DNA of 52,288 nt from Saprospiraceae bacterium (GCA_022842725.1 JALHOZ010000028.1:1-52288), one strand, 5' to 3'. Positions 36,411-44,808 are shown, counted from the stretch's first letter. Numbers and translations: made by a program. Notes: generated by a model from the letters alone, not told the origin.

Positions 36411-37120
36411 TTGAGATTAATAACCTGACCAAAAAATTTGGAAAAACAACGGCACTCCGTAAAGTCAACCTGACCCTTACTTCAGGCACCTGTGTAGGAT
36501 TGATAGGTCCGAATGCATGCGGAAAAACGACTTTGATCAAAAACATATTGAGTATGGTAGTTCCGACAGAAGGTGAAATATTTTTTGATGGAAAAAATAT
36601 CCATGGTGATGTATTTTACAAAAATAATATTGGGTATATGCCGCAAATCGGAAGGTACCCTGAAAACATGTCAGTTCGTCAGGTGATACAAATGATCAAA
36701 AACATCAGAAACCATCAGGGCACAGAAGACAAAGAATTATTCGAAGCCTTTGAGATGGAAAAAATCGCCGATAAAAAAATGAGAACCCTTTCAGGAGGTA
36801 CGACACAAAAAGTGAGTGCTACTTTGGCATTTTTATTTAATCCTCCCGTTTTAATATTGGACGAACCCACTGCCGGTCTTGACCCGATTGCATCCGAAAT
36901 CCTCAGGGTTAAAATCATCAAAGAGCGCGAAAAAGGAAAACTCATCCTGATTACTTCTCATTTACTCAGCGAATTGGACGACCTGTTGACCAATATAGTT
37001 TTTATGCAGGAGTCTGTTGTTGTTTTTAATAAAACCATGGAAGACCTGTTTGCCGAAACCGGAGAAAACAGGGTTTCCAGAGCGATTCACAAATTATTGA
37101 AAACCGGAGTTTTGTCATGA
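36407..37120 (+). CDS. nosF: ABC transporter ATPase NosF
   Basis: A 237-residue ABC ATPase: Walker A GPNACGKTT, signature LSGGTTQK, Walker B LILDEPTAGLDP and the H-loop (ITSHLLSEL). It pairs with NosY and NosD for NosZ metal-site maturation. It overlaps nosD and nosY by 4 bp at each end (ATGA), so the three are tightly coupled. Confidence 0.95.
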   Translation: MIEINNLTKKFGKTTALRKVNLTLTSGTCVGLIGPNACGKTTLIKNILSMVVPTEGEIFFDGKNIHGDVFYKNNIGYMPQIGRYPENMSVRQVIQMIKNIRNHQGTEDKELFEAFEMEKIADKKMRTLSGGTTQKVSATLAFLFNPPVLILDEPTAGLDPIASEILRVKIIKEREKGKLILITSHLLSELDDLLTNIVFMQESVVVFNKTMEDLFAETGENRVSRAIHKLLKTGVLS

Positions 37121-37884
37121 AAGGGATTACTACATTTATCATAAAAGATATCCTGAAAAACAGGATAGTCATCTTGTATACGTTGATATTATGCGGATTT
37201 TCATGGAGTATATTCAGTCTTGAGGATAATGTTTCCAAAGGAATATTATCCCTGCTCAATATTATCCTACTCATCGTTCCGTTAGTTTCCGTCATTTTTG
37301 CCAACATATATATGTACAACAGTACGGAGTTTATCGAATTATTAGTAAGTCAACCGGTAAAAAGGTCTTCTATCTGGTATGCAATGTTTACTGGATTGGC
37401 AGTAGCTTTGAATGCAGCATTTTTGATTGGTATCGGAATTCCTGTATTATTGTTTATCCACCCATTGACCGCACTTGTAGTCATTTTGGCGGGAGTACTG
37501 CTCACAACTATTTTTGTATCAGTGGCTATGTTGTGTTTTATTCTTATGAGAGATAAGGCCAAAGGTATAGGATTGTCCATTATGTTGTGGTTATTTCTTT
37601 CATTAATGTATGATGGCCTGGTATTATTTTTTATGTTTCAGTTTGCAGATTATCCAATAGAAAAAATAATGGTATTATTAACAGCAATCAATCCTGTAGA
37701 TCTTGCCAGAATTCAGGTACTGCTGCAAATAGATGTTGCCGCTTTGATGGGATATACAGGCGCCATTTTCAAAAAACTTTTCGGCACACAAACCGGATAT
37801 TTCACCTCATTTATTTTCATGTTGGTATGGATTGTCGTACCTTACTTTTTTTCACTCAGATTATTTAAAAATAAAGATTTATGA
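37117..37884 (+). CDS. nosY: ABC transporter permease NosY
   Basis: A 255-residue permease with six hydrophobic helices and the N-terminal amphipathic KDILKNRIVILYTLILCG segment of the ABC-2/NosY family. It forms the membrane part of the NosFY transporter, thought to move a sulfur species or otherwise support CuZ formation with NosD. 4-bp overlaps with nosF and with the following cupin-like gene. Confidence 0.93.
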   Translation: MKGITTFIIKDILKNRIVILYTLILCGFSWSIFSLEDNVSKGILSLLNIILLIVPLVSVIFANIYMYNSTEFIELLVSQPVKRSSIWYAMFTGLAVALNAAFLIGIGIPVLLFIHPLTALVVILAGVLLTTIFVSVAMLCFILMRDKAKGIGLSIMLWLFLSLMYDGLVLFFMFQFADYPIEKIMVLLTAINPVDLARIQVLLQIDVAALMGYTGAIFKKLFGTQTGYFTSFIFMLVWIVVPYFFSLRLFKNKDL

Positions 37885-38183
37885 ACCAGATAATAACAGA
37901 AATCAACAAAAAACTGGCCACAACAGATAAACCTGTCGCCCGCATTTTTTACAAGTCAGGTGAACATAAAATTATGTTGATGGGCTTCTTAAAAGGTATG
38001 ACACTCGAACAACATAAAACCTCTGTCCCGGCCAGATTGTTGGTCATGTCAGGCTTTGTTACCTATAAACAGGACAATGAACCAACCACTTTACAACAAT
38101 ATGATTTTTTTGACATACCCGTAGACGTTTTGCATGAAGTTCATGCAGAAGAAGATAGTTTATGTATGTTAATCCAGGGATAA
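37881..38183 (+). CDS. cupin-like small protein in the nos operon
   Basis: A 100-residue protein with the cupin outline: FLKGMTLEQHKTSVPARLLVMSG (motif 1 region) and LQQYDFFDIPVDVLHEVHAEEDSLCMLI (motif 2 region, with candidate metal ligands H-E-V-H). It overlaps nosY by 4 bp, so it belongs to the nos operon. No standard nos gene name fits. It could be a small sensor or a metal- or NO-related accessory protein. The cupin call is by eye. Confidence 0.7.
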   Translation: MNQIITEINKKLATTDKPVARIFYKSGEHKIMLMGFLKGMTLEQHKTSVPARLLVMSGFVTYKQDNEPTTLQQYDFFDIPVDVLHEVHAEEDSLCMLIQG

Positions 38184-38211
38184 ATCAACATTCATCTTAA
38201 AATGTAAACTT

Positions 38212-38610
38212 ATGGCAAAGCCGGATATTATGAACCGACATGATCTTGAAATCATAGTTAATTCCTTTTATGAAAAAGTCAAAAAAGACCAAACTATAGG
38301 CTTTATGTTTTCCCATGTAGATTGGGACAACCACTTGCCTGTAATGTATGACTTTTGGGATAATGTACTATTTTACACTGGAAATTACTCCGGCAACCCG
38401 ATGGCCAAACACATGATGGCTCACAACAGAAATCCAATGACCCGGGAACATTTTGAACATTGGTTGTTGTTGTTTTTTGAGACCATAGATGGCTTATATA
38501 CAGGCAAAAACAGCAAATTACTCAAAGAGAGAGTAAAAAGTATCGCCACCATCATGCAAATGAAAATTTTAGGAACCCATCCTACCATTCCTGTTGTAGA
38601 AGCCAAATAA
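38212..38610 (+). CDS. group III truncated haemoglobin
   Basis: A 132-residue globin of the truncated group III type (IIVNSFYEKVKKDQTIGFMF, FWDNVLFYTGNYSGNPMAKHM). The proximal haem ligand is most likely His80 in REHFEHWLLLF. Such globins bind O2 and NO; group III members are linked to NO metabolism in several bacteria. It lies 28 bp after the cupin-like gene and ends the nos operon, which suggests NO protection or delivery near NosZ and NorB. No terminator is seen directly after it. Confidence 0.88.
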   Translation: MAKPDIMNRHDLEIIVNSFYEKVKKDQTIGFMFSHVDWDNHLPVMYDFWDNVLFYTGNYSGNPMAKHMMAHNRNPMTREHFEHWLLLFFETIDGLYTGKNSKLLKERVKSIATIMQMKILGTHPTIPVVEAK

Positions 38611-38968
38611 TCTGCGGACGTAACTACATGTGATGTTTTTAAGGAGATAGTCGTATAATTATAGTGAAGAAATATTTTTTTCATTTCGAAAGTTTTTGTT
38701 TTTATTGAAAAAGGATTTAAAAAATGCTGTCGAAATAACAAAACGTGCATATCAATGTAAAAGAAAGCTGTAAGACCCCAACGCGCTATCGCAACAAATC
38801 AAGTCCGGAAAAGAAATTAAAGAATAACAAAACCATCATTAAATCAGTATTTTATATATTTTCTTATTAAATTTATATAAAATCTTTAAATTTATATTAC
38901 AAATTGTTTTTTATTTCAAAAATATCGGATATATTTGTCCATTATTTAACAATTTTAAAAATTTCGGT
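38611..38968 (+). promoter_or_regulatory. intergenic region with a -7 element before the haloperoxidase gene
   Basis: TATATTTG (38930-38937) matches the -7 element, 32 bp before the ATG at 38969; the -33 area has ATTG and TTTT but no clean TTTG at 19 bp. Between about 38700 and 38830 there is a stop-interrupted stretch in one plus-strand frame (LLKKDLKNAVEITKRAYQ, later LSQQIKSGKEIKE) that looks like the remains of a short coding region. No intact gene. Confidence 0.4.
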
Positions 38969-40363
38969 ATGAAGTCTTTAGTTTTTCATCGGATGATTTG
39001 GTTTTGTTTAGCTCTGTCATCTTTATTATTTGTTACGTCATGTACCAATGACATAAATGACACGACAACAGAATTCAAAAATGCTTCTGAATATAATGCA
39101 GATGTCCCTTATGAATGGTATGAGTTATTAACAGAAATTGACAGGTTTTCTCCCAATTACCGGCCACCGGCAGCGTCAAGAATGATGGGATATGTTGGTT
39201 TGGCTGTTTATGAAGCTGTGGTACCTGGCATGCCCCAAAATAAATCTTTACAATCAGAATATTTTGGTTTGGAAATTCCGAAAATTGATAAAGAAAAAGA
39301 ATACCACTGGCCAACAGTAGCGAATTCAGCTTATGCAGAAATGTTCAGAAAATTTTATCCTCACATTAAAACAGAACATCTGTTAAAAATCGAAAGATTA
39401 GAGAAAAAATTTTTAGACTACTTCAGCAGCGAGGTGAGCAATGAAACCATTAACCGATCAAAATATTTTGGGGTTGCCGTAGCAGAAGCTGTATTTGCTT
39501 TTAGTGCCACAGATGTATACGGACATGAAGCGTATAAAAATCCGAGACCAAGTTCTTATATTCCTCCGGTTACAGGTCCCGCAGGAGAAAAATTATGGCA
39601 ACCAACGTGGCCTGATTATACACCTGCATTACACCCATATTGGGGCAAAGTAAGAACTTTTGCTATGAAAGACACAGATTTACGTGCCAAAGCTCCCTTA
39701 GGTTACAGCGAAGACCCAAATTCAAAGTTTTATCAGCAAGCTCTGGAAACTAAAGTCTGGGTTGACAATCTAAATTATGAAGATAAATGGATTGCAGAAT
39801 TTTGGAGTGATGACTTCTTTGAGGTGACATTTGAGCCGGCTTGCAGACAAATAGCAATTGCAAATCAAATGGTGGCAGAAGATAAAATTTCTTTGGCGAC
39901 AGCCGTAGAATTATATGCCAAATTAGGTATGGCCATGGCGGATGCTTCCATTGCTATTTGGAATTCAAAATATATATACAATGTCAGACGTCCTATTGAG
40001 TTTATCAGAGAAAATATCGACCCTAACTGGAAAACGGCGCTACATAACCCATACTCTAATGTACAAAGTCTGACGCCTGAATTTCCTGCTTATCCATCCG
40101 GACATTCAGGATTTGGTGGATCTGCATCTATTATATTAACTGATATTTTTGGAAATAACCGATATTTTACGGACAACTGCCATAAAAACAGATTTGAATT
40201 TTTAGGTGTGCCAAGATCTTATACTTCATTTATTGAAGCAGGAGTAGAAAATGCTTACAGCAGATTGCCGTTAGGTGTACATTACAGGATGGACTGCGAA
40301 GAAGGATTAAGATTGGGATATCTGGCAGCAAACAGAGTTTTGCAAAAACCCTGGAAAAAATAA
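38969..40363 (+). CDS. vanadium-dependent haloperoxidase/PAP2-type lipoprotein
   Basis: A 464-residue lipoprotein (signal ends FVTSC). All three parts of the vanadate/phosphate site are present: K-x6-RP (KYIYNVRRP), PSGH in YPSGHSGFG, and SR-x5-H-x3-D (SRLPLGVHYRMD). The size and the helical middle match the vanadium-haloperoxidase-like branch rather than short lipid phosphatases. Reaction could be halide oxidation or phosphate-ester hydrolysis; sequence alone does not decide. It stands between the nos operon and norB and is followed by a complex stem-loop. Confidence 0.88.
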   Translation: MKSLVFHRMIWFCLALSSLLFVTSCTNDINDTTTEFKNASEYNADVPYEWYELLTEIDRFSPNYRPPAASRMMGYVGLAVYEAVVPGMPQNKSLQSEYFGLEIPKIDKEKEYHWPTVANSAYAEMFRKFYPHIKTEHLLKIERLEKKFLDYFSSEVSNETINRSKYFGVAVAEAVFAFSATDVYGHEAYKNPRPSSYIPPVTGPAGEKLWQPTWPDYTPALHPYWGKVRTFAMKDTDLRAKAPLGYSEDPNSKFYQQALETKVWVDNLNYEDKWIAEFWSDDFFEVTFEPACRQIAIANQMVAEDKISLATAVELYAKLGMAMADASIAIWNSKYIYNVRRPIEFIRENIDPNWKTALHNPYSNVQSLTPEFPAYPSGHSGFGGSASIILTDIFGNNRYFTDNCHKNRFEFLGVPRSYTSFIEAGVENAYSRLPLGVHYRMDCEEGLRLGYLAANRVLQKPWKK

Positions 40364-40406
40364 TAAGCTCAAAAGCTGCTCTCAGATAGAAGGTACTGCA
40401 CCAATT

Positions 40407-40465
40407 AACAGAAGTTTATAAATATATCCGGCATCACGTTTCGGCGTGATGCCTAAACTTCTGTT
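40407..40465 (+). promoter_or_regulatory. nested stem-loop between the haloperoxidase gene and norB
   Basis: An outer stem AACAGAAGTTTA (40407-40418) pairs perfectly with TAAACTTCTGTT (40454-40465). Stacked inside it is GGCATCACG (40430-40438) pairing with CGTGATGCC (40445-40453). An 11-nt bulge lies only on the left side. TTTTCC follows. It may terminate the haloperoxidase transcript or form a structured 5' leader for norB, which starts 54 bp later. Confidence 0.6.
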
Positions 40466-40519
40466 TTCCTGAATTCCGAAGTTTTATATTCTTTAATCTT
40501 AAAATATTAAATAATAGAT

Positions 40520-42898
40520 ATGGAAAATCAAAATTCAGGCTCACGAAGTATGAGCTATATCATGAATACTAAAAATTGGTGGGGTCCTTTAACTTTTATC
40601 CTTATTATCAGTCTGCTAGGCGTAGGTTTGATCGGTTTTCAGACATATATAGATGCTCCGCCGATGGCAGGATTTATTGATGAAAAAGGGAGTACCATTT
40701 TAAATCAAAAAACAATTGAACGGGGTCAGGAAGTATTTCACAAATATGCTCTTATGGAATACGGAAGCTTTTTTGGTGATGGTGCTCAAAGAGGCCCGGA
40801 TTTTACTGCTGAAGCTTTACATCTGACCTCTGCATTTATGACAGAATATTATATTGATGAATTTAAATCTACTAAAAGAGAGAGTCCTGATTCATATGCC
40901 ATCAAACAGCTTCAGGAAAAAGTAAAACAAGAATTAAAAGTAAACCGGTACAATAAATCATCTGATATGGTAACTCTTACACCGGCACAAGTGTATGCAC
41001 ATGGAAAACTTCAAAATTATTACATTGACATTTTTATAAATGACAAAGGAGGATTGGGTTCATTACCACCTGATTACATCAAAGATCAACAGGAAGTTAA
41101 AGATTTAAGCTCCTTTTTCTTTTGGGGTGCATGGGTATGTGTAGCTGAAAGGCCAGGTGCTAATTACAGTTATACACACAACTGGCCTTTTGATCCGTCC
41201 GCAGGAAATTCCCCTACATCACCGGTCATATTGTGGAGTGTTTTAGGCTTGTTAGCTTTTGTTTTGATGTGTGGAATTGTTTTGTACTTTATCGGTCAGT
41301 ATAATCAATTACCGAATAAATTTTTCAAACCAGCTACAAAAGATTTATTTTCCATGGAGCGGGTTTCCTCATTTTCGCCTACACCGACCCAAAAAGCAAC
41401 CTTTAAATTCTTTTTTGTTGCCATTTTACTTTTTTTTATTCAGGTATCCAGTGGATTGGTGACCATTAATGACTTCGTCAATTGGCTTGGATTTTTTGGT
41501 ATTAATATACAGGATAGTTTTCCGGTTACCATTTCAAGAAGCTGGCATTTAATGCTATCCCTTTATTGGATCTCAACATGCTGGATAGCCTCATCCATTT
41601 TTATATTGCCAATCCTTGCTAAAAAAGAGATACCCGGACAGTTAAAATTAATAAATATTTTGTTTGTATTATTATTTATTCTTGTGGGTGGCTCTCTCAC
41701 AGGAATGGTATTAGGCCCGTTGGGATTAATGGGAGACTGGTGGTACTGGCTTGGACATCAGGGATGGGAATTTGTGGATTTTGGAAAAGGATTTCAGGTA
41801 TTATTAATGGTTGTTTTTATATTATGGATGGTAGTGGTCTATCGGGGTATCAAACCTGCGCTTATCAAAAAAGAGCCATGGAACTTATCCAATTGGATAT
41901 TATATTCTGTGATCGGTATTCCACTACTTTTTTTATCCGGCTTTGTTGCCAAACCGGAAACCAATTTTGTGATAGCGGACTTCTGGAGATGGATGGTAAT
42001 TCATATGTGGGTCGAAGCTTTTTTTGAAGTTTTTATTACAGTCATTGTGAGTTACCTGATGGTATTAATGGGATTGGTAAGCAGACAAGCTGCTATCAGG
42101 GTGGTATATTTTGCAACTATTTTATTTTTAGGCACAGGATTATTAGGCATATCTCACAATTTTTATTGGAATGCCAAACCCGTAGCAACCATGGCTCTGG
42201 GTAGCGTATTTTCCACTTTACAATTTGTACCACTTATCCTCTTAACTGTAGAAGCATGGAGATTTAAAAATATGCCGCGCATGGCAGTAGGTGAGATAGA
42301 ACACAAAAATCTTGGAAATTTTGGATTTCCTGAAGTTTTTAAGTTTTTAATAGCGGTTAATTTCTGGAATTTTTTTGGAGCCGGTGTTTTAGGAATTATC
42401 ATCAACCTACCCATCATGAATTATTTTGAACATGGAACCTATCTTACTGTTAACCATGCTCATGCTGCATTGATGGGCGTATACGGCAACATATCTCTAG
42501 CGGCCCTATTGTTTGCTTCAAGACTTATGATCAAAGAACAGGCATGGAATAAAAAGGTGGTAAATTTTTCATTCTGGTCTATTAACATAGGTTTGATGTT
42601 AATGGTGGTTTTGGATTTATTTCCGGCCGGATCTATACAGTTTAAGGCAGTAGTCGAGCAAGGACTTTGGTATGGTCGTTCACATGAATTTATTGATTAC
42701 GGCATCTTCAATAAGCTTACCTGGATGAGAGGAATCGGCGCATCTGTATTCTTTTTTGGTGGCGTATTGCCACTCACCTGGTTTATTGTCACAAGAATAA
42801 AATCCCTAAAACCGATGGTAAAAAACATAGACCAAATGGATCCTGTCCTTCCCACAAAGGTTCAACAGAAAACACAACATCTTGAAGAAGTACTTTGA
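40520..42898 (+). CDS. norB: quinol-dependent nitric oxide reductase (qNor)
   Basis: A 792-residue single-subunit NO reductase that reduces NO to N2O with quinol electrons. The N-terminal extension (helix near 22-44, then a periplasmic domain with ALMEYGSFFGDGAQRGPDF and VAERPGANYSYTHNWPF) is the qNor fused cytochrome-c-like domain without haem motif. The core has 12 helices with His ligands (SRSWHLMLSLYWIST, WMVIHMWVEAFFEVF, GISHNFYWN, LTVNHAHAALMGVYGNIS) and the characteristic Glu residues of NORs in VEAFFEVF. It produces the substrate for the neighbouring NosZ. Convergent with the Rrf2 gene. Confidence 0.96.
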   Translation: MENQNSGSRSMSYIMNTKNWWGPLTFILIISLLGVGLIGFQTYIDAPPMAGFIDEKGSTILNQKTIERGQEVFHKYALMEYGSFFGDGAQRGPDFTAEALHLTSAFMTEYYIDEFKSTKRESPDSYAIKQLQEKVKQELKVNRYNKSSDMVTLTPAQVYAHGKLQNYYIDIFINDKGGLGSLPPDYIKDQQEVKDLSSFFFWGAWVCVAERPGANYSYTHNWPFDPSAGNSPTSPVILWSVLGLLAFVLMCGIVLYFIGQYNQLPNKFFKPATKDLFSMERVSSFSPTPTQKATFKFFFVAILLFFIQVSSGLVTINDFVNWLGFFGINIQDSFPVTISRSWHLMLSLYWISTCWIASSIFILPILAKKEIPGQLKLINILFVLLFILVGGSLTGMVLGPLGLMGDWWYWLGHQGWEFVDFGKGFQVLLMVVFILWMVVVYRGIKPALIKKEPWNLSNWILYSVIGIPLLFLSGFVAKPETNFVIADFWRWMVIHMWVEAFFEVFITVIVSYLMVLMGLVSRQAAIRVVYFATILFLGTGLLGISHNFYWNAKPVATMALGSVFSTLQFVPLILLTVEAWRFKNMPRMAVGEIEHKNLGNFGFPEVFKFLIAVNFWNFFGAGVLGIIINLPIMNYFEHGTYLTVNHAHAALMGVYGNISLAALLFASRLMIKEQAWNKKVVNFSFWSINIGLMLMVVLDLFPAGSIQFKAVVEQGLWYGRSHEFIDYGIFNKLTWMRGIGASVFFFGGVLPLTWFIVTRIKSLKPMVKNIDQMDPVLPTKVQQKTQHLEEVL

Positions 42899-42923
42899 TA
42901 TTTTGATATAGAATTCTTTAATG

Positions 42924-42953
42924 TGCCTCAATGTCTGTCATTGGGGCATTTTT
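42924..42953. terminator. terminator between norB and the Rrf2 gene
   Basis: TGCCTCAATG (42924-42933) pairs with CATTGGGGCA (42939-42948), one G-T type step, loop of 5 nt, then TTTTT (42949-42953). It ends norB and reaches the last codon of the converging Rrf2 gene. Confidence 0.85.
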
Positions 42954-43383
42954 ATATCCTTAAAAATGTTTCGCCATTTTCAATCCCTTTCATCAAATCT
43001 TTAAGGCTCGTACTTTCGAAAATATGAAGCAACTTTTGTTTAACGGGCTTGTACTTGTAATGAAAAGGGCAAGGTTGTGAATCTGAACATTCGTTAAGCC
43101 CCAGACTACATCTTTGCAAAACATCCCCTTCAAATGCTTCTACTATCATTTTTAAACTGATACTTTCCATTTTTGACAAGTCTGTCATAAAGCCTCCTCC
43201 CGGACCTTTTACAGAAATTATTATATTATTTTTAACAAGTTTTTGAAGAATTTTTGAAGTAAAAGCTTCCGGAGATTGTATTTTTTCTGCCACATCAATC
43301 AGACCTACCTTCCTACCGGCCATGGTTTGAGAAGCTATATATATCGAAGAACGTATGGCATATTCACAAGCTTTTGAAAACAT
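42952..43383 (-). CDS. Rrf2-family transcriptional regulator with three-Cys cluster site
   Basis: A 143-residue Rrf2 regulator. N-terminal winged HTH (CEYAIRSSIYIAS, VAEKIQSPEAFTSKILQKL), wing with SVKGPGGGF, and three cysteines Cys92, Cys99 and Cys105 (CSLGLNECSDSQPC) that would hold an iron-sulfur cluster, as in IscR, NsrR and RsrR. With norB next door, an NO-sensing NsrR-like role is the best guess; an iron-sulfur or redox role is the alternative. ATG at 43383 is chosen; a TTG three codons upstream is less likely. A perfect-spacing promoter lies just upstream. Confidence 0.88.
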   Translation of the reverse strand: MFSKACEYAIRSSIYIASQTMAGRKVGLIDVAEKIQSPEAFTSKILQKLVKNNIIISVKGPGGGFMTDLSKMESISLKMIVEAFEGDVLQRCSLGLNECSDSQPCPFHYKYKPVKQKLLHIFESTSLKDLMKGIENGETFLRI

Positions 43384-43401
43384 ATTTATCAAATTTTAAA
43401 A

Positions 43402-43432
43402 CAAAAGTAATTAAAGTTAATCTATTTTCAAA
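43402..43432 (-). promoter_or_regulatory. consensus Bacteroidota promoter of the Rrf2 gene
   Basis: On the minus strand TTTG (43432-43429), exactly 19 bp, then TACTTTTG (43409-43402), a full match to TTTG-N19-TAnnTTTG. Transcription would begin about 12-15 nt before the ATG at 43383. Confidence 0.75.
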
Positions 43433-43615
43433 CTGGTTTACTTTGGGCGAACCATCAATGAAAAAGTTATTCATGCACTATACAAATATTTCCCCCTTTT
43501 TTTCGCAACAGTCGGAAAGAGCAAACTTTGTGTAAAATACCCCATTTTTTTACAAAACATATGAAAGCAGTCAGATTGGAATGTGATTGTAAAACTGCTG
43601 TGAACCTCAAAATTC

Positions 43616-43808
43616 GGGTGCATTTCACGACTTCCCGGAATATTCATCCCTGATTTTGTCACGATTTTTGCAATTTTTGGCAAAAATCCCGCCAAAATGA
43701 ATTCCCGGTTTAACTTAACCACGGATTTCATCTGAGGCTACTAACATTTTGTCCCGTTGTGACAATTACTCCAACGGGACAATAAGTACGAAGTCGTGAA
43801 ATGCACCC
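43616..43808. mobile_element. MITE-like element, copy 2 (193 bp, perfect 19-bp terminal inverted repeats)
   Basis: GGGTGCATTTCACGACTTC (43616-43634) and its exact inverse GAAGTCGTGAAATGCACCC (43790-43808) bound the element. The inner hairpin GATTTTTGC/GCAAAAATC (43663-43688) and the block CCGCCAAAATGAATT are shared with copy 1. The CCACGG hairpin is decayed (43719-43737), while TTGTCCCGTTG/CAACGGGACAA (43749-43782) is a longer form of the last hairpin of copy 1. No reading frame. It lies in the gap between the Rrf2 promoter and the end of the nrdG-like gene; the rest of 43433-43970 shows no gene. Confidence 0.85.
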
Positions 43809-43970
43809 CAAAATTCTATATTATCGTGAGACAATGTCTTTCTTCCCGGAATATACCACCCGATAATATTTTTGGATTTTTTAAATAAGTTGGGATGTTT
43901 ATTTTTTCATGCATATGAAATAAAATACATTCCCGGCGAAGTAGCAAGTGTTCATTATTGTAAAATAACA

Positions 43971-44684
43971 TTATCTTTCTAAAACCTGTATCAAATCATT
44001 GCTGCATTCAATCAAATTAAAATTATAAAAAGAAGGCCCGGGATTGCCTAATGTTTGCCAATGGTTTCTGAAGTTTTGGATAAAATATTTGCCTCGATAA
44101 CCCAAATCAGAAAGAATATTGACCATTTCACTAATATCCCCGCGATCCAATAAAACAGAATGTATAGTCGTTCTCACTTCGTACTTGATATTTGAATCTA
44201 ATAAAATCTGGAGACTTGATATAAATTCACCGTAAAAATCACTTTTAGTTACATTAAATATTTTTGCTTTTGTGGCTTTAAAATCAAGAGAAACATAATC
44301 TATCAATTCATTTTTAATCAAATTTCTTAATAATTCAGGTCTGCTGGCATTTGTGTCAACTTTTATCAAAAATCCCATTTTTTTTATTTCAAAAATAATA
44401 TCCACGATTCCTTCGCTCAGCAGACATTCACCTCCGCTCAGGACCACTGCGTCTAGAAATTGTTTTCTGGACTGAAGAAATGTTTTGACTTCTTCAAAAG
44501 AAAGTTTTCCTTTTCCATTCACAATTTCCGGATTGTAACAATAACTACATCGCATATTGCAACCTGCAAACCACAAAATACAGGCAGTTTTATCAGGATA
44601 ATCCAACAACGTAAATGGCGTATAATTATAAATTAATTTCCGCTGCAGGTTGTTCTTTGAAATATACTCTTTGTTTGTGCTCAC
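43971..44684 (-). CDS. nrdG: radical-SAM activase of the anaerobic ribonucleotide reductase
   Basis: A protein of up to 237 residues of the NrdG/PflA-like type that installs the glycyl radical on NrdD. The cluster motif is CNMRCSYC (CxxxCxxC) preceded by TPFTLLDYPDKTACILWFAG; the SAM-binding VVLSGGECLL is present. The GTG start at 44684 makes it overlap the upstream glycyl-radical peptide gene by 59 bp; the conserved part begins only at LIYNYTPF, so the true start may be slightly downstream. Last gene of the ric-nrd block. Confidence 0.9.
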   Translation of the reverse strand: MSTNKEYISKNNLQRKLIYNYTPFTLLDYPDKTACILWFAGCNMRCSYCYNPEIVNGKGKLSFEEVKTFLQSRKQFLDAVVLSGGECLLSEGIVDIIFEIKKMGFLIKVDTNASRPELLRNLIKNELIDYVSLDFKATKAKIFNVTKSDFYGEFISSLQILLDSNIKYEVRTTIHSVLLDRGDISEMVNILSDLGYRGKYFIQNFRNHWQTLGNPGPSFYNFNLIECSNDLIQVLER

Positions 44685-44808
44685 CTTTTTTACCTATATT
44701 AAAACTTTCTACCGGTCTGTGATATCCCATTACCCGGGTGTAAACCAAACACTTTGTTCTTTCGGGAGTGTCATGGTTCAAATTTGAATTACATTTTTTC
44801 GAGTTCAT
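44626..44808 (-). CDS. stand-alone glycyl-radical peptide of class III ribonucleotide reductase
   Basis: A 60-residue protein whose second half, TRVMGYHRPVESFNIGKKGE, is the glycyl-radical loop of NrdD, with Gly28 as the expected radical site. The large NrdD gene directly upstream lacks this loop, so the enzyme appears split. This gene has its own ATG, overlaps nrdD by 20 bp in another frame, and overlaps the activase gene. The overlap includes a run of six A, so a one-base slip (sequencing or programmed +1 frameshift) that would join the two frames cannot be excluded. Either way the radical segment is present and complete. Confidence 0.82.
   Translation of the reverse strand: MNSKKCNSNLNHDTPERTKCLVYTRVMGYHRPVESFNIGKKGEHKQRVYFKEQPAAEINL

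Noticed and set aside
38696-38830. Stop-interrupted coding-like stretch before the haloperoxidase gene
   Set aside because: Too short and broken to identify; could be a gene remnant, but no family was recognised.
43900-43925. Small TTTCAT/ATGAAA hairpin after the activase gene as terminator
   Set aside because: Six weak base pairs and no clear T run on the minus strand.
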